From: Globisporangium splendens
Taxonomy: Eukaryota > Oomycota > Peronosporomycetes > Pythiales > Pythiaceae
NCBI GenBank assembly: GCA_006386115.1
Contig: VFIW01000038.1
Location: 485,248-549,247, forward strand
Length of the DNA stretch: 64,000 nt
Direction of reading: 5' to 3'
Shown here: one piece after another, positions 1 to 8,112 of the stretch
How positions within the stretch are numbered: the first letter of the stretch is position 1
How the letters are laid out: every line of letters starts with the position of its first letter
Translations under genes and position numbers: made by a program
The notes under the pieces: generated by a model
Databases searched by the model: none
What the model was told of the DNA's origin: nothing
What the model saw: the letters and a program-made list of their open reading frames with translations, nothing else

Positions 1-1
1 G

Positions 2-1351
2 GTGACCAAGCGCCACGACTCCGCGTTGAAGCTGATTACCGACACACTCCAGCCCCGAGTGCTCCGATCGCAGGAGCGACTCCAACTCCGAGTCAACCAG
101 ACGGTCGAAGGTATGGCAGGTCAGCTCCGGCCAGACCTCCAGCTCTTCGACACCAGGAGCAAGACGGTGGTGGTCGCCGACCTGGCGATCACCTACGAAG
201 ACCACCAGCAGGACGGACCCGAGTTTTCCAGCCTAGCGGCCTCAGCCCAGCGCAAGATTGAGAAGTACCAACCCATCAAGGCGCATTTGATGCAGCAAGG
301 ATGGACGGTACACCTATCTGCACTGGTGTACGGCTCGCTCGGCTCGGTGCTACCTGGGAACTTCAAGGTATACACCGAGGAGCTCGGGCTCCTGAAGAAG
401 GATGCCAGGCGGCTCAACACCACCATCTCGACCGAAGCGATCAAGGCGAGCCGCCGCATCTGGAACCTCCACTGCGCCCTACACCGAGGGCCAACCCGAC
501 GTGTGGAGACGCAAGCGACGACGCATCCAGATCCAGTCCAGATCCAGACTCCAGACCGACGACTCCAGGCCAGTCCTGCTCAACTCCAACATGATCCAGC
601 ACCAGAACGCCGGCCCCAACCCACGGACACCCGGGCACCAGCCCCGGAGCAGCGAAAACGACGCGTGCGAATCACGGCACCGGCACCGGAGCAACAACAG
701 GGAGATCGGCCAGCCACGAACTCGGCACCAGACGAACGGCAGCGACACCAGACGCTCCAGCACCGGCATCCAGCACCTCCAGGACGACAACCCGAGCTCC
801 AACACCGACTCCCGCCCGTGCGGAACCAGCCCAACCAGCCCCGGCACCGGCGCCCGACGCTCCGAGGTGGAGCTCCGGTGCACCGAGCTCCAGCGACCGA
901 AACGACGCGACCGACACCGGAACTTCAACGCGGGCAACCAAGCGGCACCGGAACGCAAGTGAGACGGTCCACACTGTCCACGAGCATAGCCGGGACAGCA
1001 GCAGGGCCCAGATCAGCACCAGCTCCGACCAGAGGGGGGACAGACGGAGAAGCACGGAGGCCCACGCCTCCGGCGCGCGCAGGCAGATCGACAAGCGACC
1101 CCACAGCCACCCGACGACCCCGAAGCGCATTCAGTGCGACAGCCGGGGCACCAGCGACACGACAACCCCGACGCGCATACAGTGCGACAGCCGGGACACC
1201 AGCGACACGACCGGCCCGACGCGCATACAGTGCGACAGCCGGGACACCAGCGACACGACCGGCCCGACGCACATTCAGTGCGACAGCCGGGACACCAGAG
1301 GCGCCGACACGTGGTCCGGGGGGACCCACCGGCACCAACCAGAGCGTGTAG
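2..1351 (+). CDS. B-type polyprotein, C-terminal part (endonuclease core and tail), 5' partial
   Basis: The frame is open from the window edge; the GTG at position 2 is an internal Val codon in complete copies, not a start. The zinc knuckle lies just outside the window. Visible are the restriction-like endonuclease core (RPD followed 15 residues later by D in VVVADLAITYED, around nt 134-205) and a conserved region ending in SRRIWNLHC. After that comes a long Pro/Arg/Thr/Gln-rich tail of about 280 residues with no recognisable fold. The tail ends in four copies of a 16-residue repeat of the type YSATAGTPATRPARRA. A-type proteins lack this tail. The endonuclease nicks the target during target-primed reverse transcription. 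No break is seen in the visible part. Confidence 0.88.
   Translation: MTKRHDSALKLITDTLQPRVLRSQERLQLRVNQTVEGMAGQLRPDLQLFDTRSKTVVVADLAITYEDHQQDGPEFSSLAASAQRKIEKYQPIKAHLMQQGWTVHLSALVYGSLGSVLPGNFKVYTEELGLLKKDARRLNTTISTEAIKASRRIWNLHCALHRGPTRRVETQATTHPDPVQIQTPDRRLQASPAQLQHDPAPERRPQPTDTRAPAPEQRKRRVRITAPAPEQQQGDRPATNSAPDERQRHQTLQHRHPAPPGRQPELQHRLPPVRNQPNQPRHRRPTLRGGAPVHRAPATETTRPTPELQRGQPSGTGTQVRRSTLSTSIAGTAAGPRSAPAPTRGGTDGEARRPTPPARAGRSTSDPTATRRPRSAFSATAGAPATRQPRRAYSATAGTPATRPARRAYSATAGTPATRPARRTFSATAGTPEAPTRGPGGPTGTNQSV
1127..1310 (+). repeat. 48-bp tandem repeat in the B0 C-terminal tail (4 units)
   Basis: Four tandem 48-bp units, the last partial, start with GCATWCAGTGCGACAGCC. Each encodes 16 residues (SATAGTPATRPARRAY type). 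The unit is a multiple of three, so copy-number change keeps the frame. Confidence 0.9.
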
Positions 1352-1403
1352 TGACTACACATCAAAAGGACATCGTGCGAACCCAGCCTCCCCAAGGCTA
1401 CCA

Positions 1404-1440
1404 GGGCATCACCCACGTAGGGAACGGCCCTCCAAACCCA
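1404..1440 (+). promoter_or_regulatory. Conserved 3' UTR block shared by A and B elements (B0 copy)
   Basis: The block GGGCAYCAYCCACGTAGG followed by CCCT and CAAACCCA is shared by the otherwise different 3' UTRs of A and B. In REL-endonuclease retrotransposons the 3' UTR RNA is what the RT binds to start reverse transcription, so this is a candidate recognition element. That role is inference. Confidence 0.5.
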
Positions 1441-1528
1441 AGAGACGCAACATGGTCACAATGAGGTAACCTCTTTATACCTGATAACCTCTTTATTTGA
1501 TCGTTAATTGGTAAATATACATTCTTTC

Positions 1529-1675
1529 TCTGTTCTAATCAGTGTGAAAACTGATTGCCGGGCGACAAACCCGGTTTTATTTTCACATTCATTTTTGAGG
1601 GTGTCGCCTGGCAGAGCAGCTTGCTGTGAGCCTGCGACCGGTCTCCCGGGGATTGCACTCTCCCCCGGCGAGGCC
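1529..1675 (+). ncRNA. U2 snRNA 3' segment, type A (A1 leader)
   Basis: Compared by eye with human U2 from about nucleotide 39 to the end. Stem-loop IIa pairs AATCAGT (1537-1543) with ACTGATT (1550-1556). Stem-loop IIb is GCCGGG (1557-1562) with CCCGGT (1570-1575). The Sm site is ATTTTTGA (1591-1598). Stem-loop III pairs GTCGC (1603-1607) with GCGAC (1634-1638) and GGC with GCC, with CTTG at its tip as in U2. Stem-loop IV pairs CCGGGG with CCCCGG around a loop with ATTGCA. The 5' part (stem I, branch-site recognition) is missing, so this is not a complete U2 gene. T1575 is C in all other copies, giving a G-U pair. Confidence 0.78.
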
Positions 1676-1788
1676 CACTACACTTGACTCTTTCTACTTT
1701 CCGACTTCCTCCCATCCCTCTCTCTCCGCGCACACTCTCTCTTTCTTCTAATTTTAGTCTCGTACTGAATTTAGTTAGTTTAGAGAGG

Positions 1789-4700
1789 ATGCGCTTCTTC
1801 TGGCCGCTGCGCGACCGCTCCCCGTCCACGGACAGCGAGTGCTCCACAGCCAGTCAGAGCAGCCTCGCCAGCGACGCGTCTTTTTATAGCGCAGCTGGCG
1901 GGGAGGAGATGAGCACCGCGCCCTCTCGCCCAGCGGACCCGATAGTGGACCTCCGAGGGGATCCGCCAGCGGATCCACTGGGGGATCCACCAGAGGATCC
2001 GCTGGGGGACCAGCCGCCCATGCCGTGCTTCACGTTTGGAGCCGGCTGGGAGCCGCAAGACCCCCTCCGAGTCGCCGCGGGAGGTGCAAGCTTCCCGGGC
2101 CCCCAGCCACCCCCAGGCGCTGCAACTTCGGGCACGGGTGCGCAACCTGCTGCGCCCATTGCACCTCAACGTGCTGCGGCGCGGACGACCTCTGGCAGAA
2201 ATGACAGAATCGCGCCGTCCTCCGCGCCGCAGCTCGTTTTTGACATCGAAGCGCCGTCCGCCCGATCCGCTCCGGGCGGACGGGTCCAAGATCCGAGCGG
2301 ACGCGCCCTCCCCCCAGCTTTTCTCGGTCTCCCACTGACCGAGAACCGAGCTGATGGCGCTGCCCCAACAGCAGCGCCTCGAGCCCCGACGCCAGCCGAA
2401 GCCCCCCCGACCGCGCCGCCACACTGGCTCGCTCCGCCGACTCTCCCGCCGACCGCCGCCGACTCCCTCCCGACTGCGCGCCCCCCGCTCTCCCTGACCC
2501 CCCTTGTGCTCGCCCAGAACGAGGCGAATCGCTCGCCGATGGGCGAGCACCCGATCTCGCCACCGAGCGTGACGAGATTCCAGCACCAGCGCCACCGTCT
2601 TCCCCCCGTGAACTCTTGCAGCCGCTCAACGGCAGCTCCCAAGACGTGGCGCTGGCGGTGTACGCGCACAACGCCGCGCTCTTTGAGTGCACGTTGTGTG
2701 CGCACACCGCGCGGGATCTCGCCGCGCTCCAACAGCATCGGCGCTCCGCGCACCGCAACACCCGCTTCGTGGACCACTTCCACAGCGGGTGCGCGTGCGG
2801 CGTGAGCTTTTTCTCGCGTGCGGCGGCGACCAAGCACGCGCGCGAATGTCCAGAGAGCGCGTTCTCGGCCGCCGCCGCCGCGCGCACCGCAGCGGCCAAC
2901 ACCGCAGGTATGTCTCTCGGCGCCGACGAACGCGACGACCTCGCGTCCGCCGGCGTCTTGCATGATGTTGCATCCCCCGCCTTTGGCAGCATTTTGCCGG
3001 CTGCGCTTGCGACCGCGGCAGACGCACCGAGCGCCACCGCGACCGCAGACGCAGCCACGCAGCAGAGCACTGTGCCCCCCGCTGCCGCCCAACCCCCCCG
3101 GCGTGCGCACGTCCCCCCCGTGCCGCGCGCCCTCTCGCCACCGTCCGCGCTGCGGATTGGTGGCAAACGCCGACGCCTCAACGGCGACGACGACGACAGC
3201 GGCGGTGACCTCGATGTGCTGATGCACGACGAGGACATCGCTGCACACGTGGAGGCGCTCCCAGAGCCGCACCACAACGGCGCAGCAGCACCTGTGCCGA
3301 CCGGCCCCGCGACCACGCGCCGCCGCCACACGCGATGGGGACCCAGAGTGCTCGTGAACGTGGCGCGCCTTCCGCGCCGCACTCACACACGCTGGGGCCC
3401 TCCACTCCACCGCGACCACCAGCATGCAGCAAACATGGAGAACTCGAACCAGCTGCGGGTGGCCGCGGCGGAGGACGCAGCGACAGCGCGGAACGCGAGC
3501 GCAACAGCAGCAGCGACAGCGACGACCGCGCCAACGCGCCAACGACGACGCAGACGACCGACACCAGCGACGAGCGCGGCAACCGCGACAACCACGACGA
3601 CACGCGAACCGACGCCGAGTACGACAACAAGCACCAGAGACGCGCCGACGCGCCAACGACGCCGCGGACGATCGAGAGCGGCGACAACAACGACGAGCGC
3701 GCCGACTGCGAACACGAGCGCGACGACGGCGACACCTGCGACGACGACACGCGCGACACCTGCGAGCGCGACAACGACAGCAACGACTCGAACCAAGGCA
3801 CCGGGTCCGACGGCAACAGCGACGGCCACAGCTCCGACGGCGACACCATCGGACGCAACCTGGACCCTGCGATTTGACGGCGCATGCCGCCACAACCCAG
3901 GGCCAGGCGGAGCTGGCGCAGCGCTGTTCGCCCCCGACGGAGCCGTAGTATGGACTTGCGTCCACTACATGCCCGGCACCGAGACGAACAACACGGCCGA
4001 GTACACGGCCATGCTGACGGGTGTCGAGAGCGCAGTGCAGCACGGCGCCACGAGCCTGCGCGTGGAAGGCGACAGCCACCTTGTGCTGTCGCAGGTACGC
4101 GGCACGTTCGCCTGCGCGAACAAACGCCTGCGCGGCCTGCGCAACCGCGTCCGCGCGGCACTGCGGCGCATCGAGTGCACGCGGCTGGTGCACATCGACC
4201 GGCAGGCCAACGCGCACGCCGACCGCCTCGCCAACCGCGCGCTCGACACCAAGCGCACCAAGACTCAGTGCGCGCAGCACTGTGAGGGCGATGAGCGCTG
4301 CTACCACCCTGAGCGGCCCCTGGCGTCCCGCAGCGAACGGCCGGCACCCGAGCAACAGCGCAGCGACCACGGCGACTCCGCCCACGACCACGCCGACAAC
4401 GACGTGGACATGGAAGCGGACGAGGCCGACGCCGCGACAGCAGCGCGCAATGAAGGCGAGCTCTTTCCGGCCATGCCGCTCAGCGCGGACGCGTTCCCTG
4501 CCCGGCAGCCGCGACTGCGCCTCCGTCAGCTCAGCGACGAGGAATTCGACGCAGCCGCGGCGGCCGTGGAGCAGATGGCGCAGATCTGGGCGTGCCGCAT
4601 TGACGACGCCCCAGATTGGGACACGGGCGAAGGGTACATCCAGGCCCTACCCACCCAGCTCCGCGCCGCGCTCCAGCAGTACAGCGTCCCCCCGCCCGTC

Positions 4701-7697
4701 CAGCCGCCAGCGCGCCGCACCCGTGCGCCGCCCAAGCCAGCCCGACCGTCGCGCACTGCGCACGACCACCGCGAGCAGCGTCTCGACGAGGCGCTCGACG
4801 ACCTCGCGGCAGTGCAGCAGCGCGCCGCGCCCGACCGCCAGCAAATCAAGAAGGCGCGGCGGCGGGTGGCGAGGATCCGGGCGGCGCTCGAGACCCAGCG
4901 CGTGCGCCAGCAGTTTGGGACGCGCGAACGCGAGTGCGTCGAGGCCATCCTCGCGCGCGCGCATCCAGACGCGACGGCACCGTCGCCGGCCACGTGCCCG
5001 CTGCCGAGCGAGACGCTCCAGCAACACTTTACGGGCACGTGCACGCCGGCGACGACCTTTGACTACGACGCCGCTGAGGGCGCCAAGTTCCGCGACTCGA
5101 TCCGACCGTCGGCCACGACCGAGGAACACGACGCCGACGCACTGTGCGACGCGCCGACGGTCGACGAGGTCGAGGACCAGCTCAAACGCGCGAAGGCGGC
5201 GACGAGCCCCGGCCACGATGGCATCGGGTACGACGTGCTCAAGCGTTTCGCAACGCAAATCGCGCCGATGCTCGCCGCCGCCTTCGCGTTCTGCTGGCGC
5301 CACCAGCGCGTACCGGCCGTGTGGAAGGTCGGCAACGTCCGCTTGATCCACAAGAAGGGAGACGCTGTCGACCCATCCAACTGGCGGCCGATTTGCCTCC
5401 AGCCCACCGTGTACAAACTTTACACCGGGCTGCTCGCGCAGCGCCTGTCACGATGGCTGGAGGCAAACGGCCGCCTGCCGATGACGCAGAAGGGGTTTCG
5501 GCCATTCAACGGGTGCCACGAGAACAATTTCGTGAGCACCACGTTGCTGGACCAGACCCGGCGCCTGCACCGCAAGTTGTACCTCGTCTGGTACGACTTG
5601 CGGGACGCGTTCGGCTCGCTGCCGCAGCAGCTTATGTGGAGCGTGCTGGCAGACATGGGCGCGGCACCAGAGTTTGTGCAGCGCTGCCGCACGCTCTACG
5701 CGGACGCGTCCTTCACCATCACCAACGCCGCGGACGGCACCACACAGCCGATCCGTCGCGAGGTGGGGGTGTTCCAAGGCTGTCCGCTGAGCCCACTTCT
5801 CTTCATCACCGCGCTCGCACCGCTGCAACGCGTGCTCGAGCGGCTTGATGGCGTCGGCGTTGCGCTCGCGGACGGCGTGCGACCGTGCTGCGCAGCGTAC
5901 GCCGACGACATTAAGGTTTACTGTGACAGCGCCGACGGCATCCGCCGGTGCCACGACGCTGTCACACAATTCTTGTCGTGGACGGGGTTGCGTGCGAACC
6001 CAAAGAAATGCGCAGCCCTCGGAGTCACAACGAATGCGCGTGGCAACCCCGTCCTCGACAAGACTCTCCAGCTCGCCGTGGACGACGAAGCCATCCCCAC
6101 GCTCGGGCTACATGAGTCCTACGCGTACCTCGGCGTGGGTGATGGCTTCGACCACGTGCGCCACCGCCTCCAGCTCGAACCCAAGCTCAAGCAGCTCAAG
6201 CTGGAGGCGGTGGCGCTACTGCGATCGGAGCTGGCGCCATGGCAGATTCTCAAGGCGCTCAAGGTATACATCTACCCGAAGGTAGAGTACGCCTTGCGGC
6301 ACCTACGCCCGCTCCGATCGCAGCTCGAAGGCTTCGACCGAGCAGTCAGCCGCGGCATGCGCCACCTGCTGCGCCTCCCACCCACCGCGACGACAGAGAT
6401 CCTCTACTCGCCAACGTCTAGCGGTGGGTTGGGACTATTGCCTCTCGTGGAGACACACCAGGCGCTCCAGGTGGCGCACGCATGGCAGATGCTGCACTCC
6501 AAGGACCTTGCGATCCGCGCCATTGCGCGAGAGCAGGTCGTGCAGATCTGCCGCACGCGCCACACTCTGGACGTCGAGCACTGGCGAGACGGCGAGCGCA
6601 GAGAAGAGATGGTGCAGCTCTTTCTCAACTCGAAGCTCGCCGATTCGCCACACGCCCCGTCCAAGCGACGCAACGGCGACATCGGTTCGCTCTGGGTGGA
6701 CGTCCAGCGCCACCTGCGGACATGGGAGCTGGCGCTGGACACCCGCCACGACAACGGCACCACCGAGCTGCTGCAACTGAAGGTGCCGCACCACCACAAG
6801 TGGCTCAGCCACAAAACGGTACTGCGGCACCTGAAGCTGCACCTCAAGCTCCGCCACCTGGAGCGGTGGAGGTCCATGACGGACCAAGGACGCACTGTGC
6901 GCGCACACGGCGGTGCCGGCGCCAAGTTCGTGTCGACTGCGGCGGGCCTGACCGATGCGGAATATCGGTTCGCGATCCAAGCCCGCCTGAACCAAGTCGA
7001 CACGAACGCGACGCTCAAGCGCCGCCGCCTACGAGCCAACGCCACCTGCCGCGCACCGAACTGCTCGAGAGCAGAGACGCTGGCGCACGTTCTCAACCAT
7101 TGTGCGCCGAACATGGACACAATTCGCCAGCGTCACGACAGCGCACTGGAGCAGATCGGAGCGCAACTGCAGTGCATGGTCGACCGCTCCCGTGGATCCC
7201 AGGAGATCCGACTGAACCAGACGGTACCGGGATACACGGGAGCGGCGCTCCGACCCGACATCCAGGTCAGCAATCCAGCGGCCAAGACCATGGTGATTGC
7301 CGACCTGGCGATCACCTTTGAAGACCAGCCGGCCAGTCAGCAGGCATCCTCGTCGCTCCAACTCAGCCACGACCACAAGATCCTCAAATACCAACCGATC
7401 GTGGCTGAGTTGCAGCACAAGGGCTGGCGGGTTCAGACGGCGGCCATCATCTACGGCTCGCTCGGCTCGGTTCACCCCAGCAACTTTGTGACTTACACAG
7501 AGAAGCTGGGGCTGCTCAAGCGTGAGGCTCGACGGCTAAACATCCAGCTGTCGAGCCATTGCATCAGAGCAAGCCACCGCATCTGGAACTGGCATTGCAG
7601 CCAGCACCGGATGCGGCAACAAAGCGGCACTGCCTCGCGAGCACCGCGCGGACCTGGGGGGGTCCCGCGGAGCACATCGCAGGCAGAGGCACGGTAA
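1789..7697 (+). pseudogene. A-type polyprotein of A1, broken by clustered small deletions
   Basis: The start ATG (1789) begins MRFFWPL, matching MRLYWP of B elements; an in-frame ATG at 1684 is rejected because it lies in the pyrimidine leader. Compared with A2, four deletions totalling 10 nt lie between about 2401 and 2471 and shift the frame, so the first frame ends at 2805. The correct downstream frame is open to 7697 and holds both zinc fingers, RNase H (from about 3869), RT with YADD (near 5899), zinc knuckle (near 7048) and endonuclease (near 7252). Apart from this 70-bp patch the copy is nearly identical to intact A6. Either it is a recent loss of function or the patch is a sequencing error. 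Confidence 0.85.
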
Positions 7698-7717
7698 GCA
7701 GGTCATATTGACCGAAA

Positions 7718-7755
7718 GGGCACCATCCACGTAGGACACCACCCTAGCAAACCCA
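7718..7755 (+). promoter_or_regulatory. Conserved 3' UTR block (A1)
   Basis: The A-type version of the 3' UTR block begins 21 nt after the stop codon (GGGCACCATCCACGTAGG ... CCCTAGCAAACCCA). Confidence 0.5.
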
Positions 7756-7852
7756 GTTCAGTATATTGACACCCTCCACTTAGTGACATGCATATTCAAA
7801 CCGATACATATTCGTTAGGAGAGGTTACTAACTGGTAATATATCATCATTTC

Positions 7853-7999
7853 TCTGTTCTAATCAGTGTGAAAACTGATTGCCGGGCGACAAACCCGGCT
7901 TTATTTTCACATTCATTTTTGAGGGTGTCGCCTGGCAGAGCAGCTTGCTGTGAGCCTGCGACCGGTCTCCCGGGGATTGCACTCTCCCCCGGCGAGGCC
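7853..7999 (+). ncRNA. U2 snRNA 3' segment, type A (A2 leader)
   Basis: 147 nt with all U2 elements from IIa to IV intact, including the full G-C closing pair of IIb and Sm site ATTTTTGA. The 5' part of U2 is absent; element A1 abuts it directly. Confidence 0.78.
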
Positions 8000-8112
8000 C
8001 ACTACACTTGACTCTTTCTACACTCCGACTTCCTCCCATCCCTCTCTCTCCGCGCACACTCTCTCTTTCTTCTAATTCTAGTCTCGTACTGAATTTAGTT
8101 AGTTTAGAGAGG

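Larger units (their letters stand above)
1..1528 (+). mobile_element. B0: 3' part of a B-type Utopia-like non-LTR retrotransposon
   Basis: The left edge cuts this copy inside the endonuclease region, so only about 450 codons and the 3' UTR are present. It is nearly identical to the 3' ends of B1, B2 and B3. It ends where the U2-like segment of the next unit (A1) begins, with no spacer. Its 3' UTR (1352-1528) holds a block shared with A elements, the direct repeat TAACCTCTTTAT (twice near 1468-1498) and the small inverted repeat GAGGTAACCTC. Confidence 0.9.
1529..7852 (+). mobile_element. A1: A-type Utopia-like non-LTR retrotransposon, frameshifted
   Basis: The 6324-bp unit runs from its U2-like segment to the next one. 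Order: U2 3' segment (1529-1675), a 113-nt leader very rich in C and T (1676-1788), polyprotein (1789-7697), 3' UTR (7698-7852). There are no LTRs, no target-site duplication that can be told from the U2 segment itself, and no poly(A) tail. It carries one copy of the 39-bp repeat and lacks the 12-bp insertion seen in A3-A5, so it groups with A2 and A6. Confidence 0.93.

Noticed and set aside
1537..1675. HDV-like or hammerhead ribozyme at the element 5' end, suggested by the nested hairpins
   Set aside because: R2-type elements often have such a ribozyme, but the hairpin order, Sm site and loop sequences fit U2 much better, and I could not form the required ribozyme core.
1684..1788. Upstream ATG of the A frame (35 extra residues)
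   Set aside because: It lies in the pyrimidine-rich leader just after the U2 segment; MRFFWP at 1789 matches the B start MRLYWP.
3335..3877. Asp/Asn/Ser-rich + strand frame in the A linker (also in other A copies)
   Set aside because: An alternative reading of simple CGACGACAAC-type sequence; the polyprotein frame continues through it in every intact copy.
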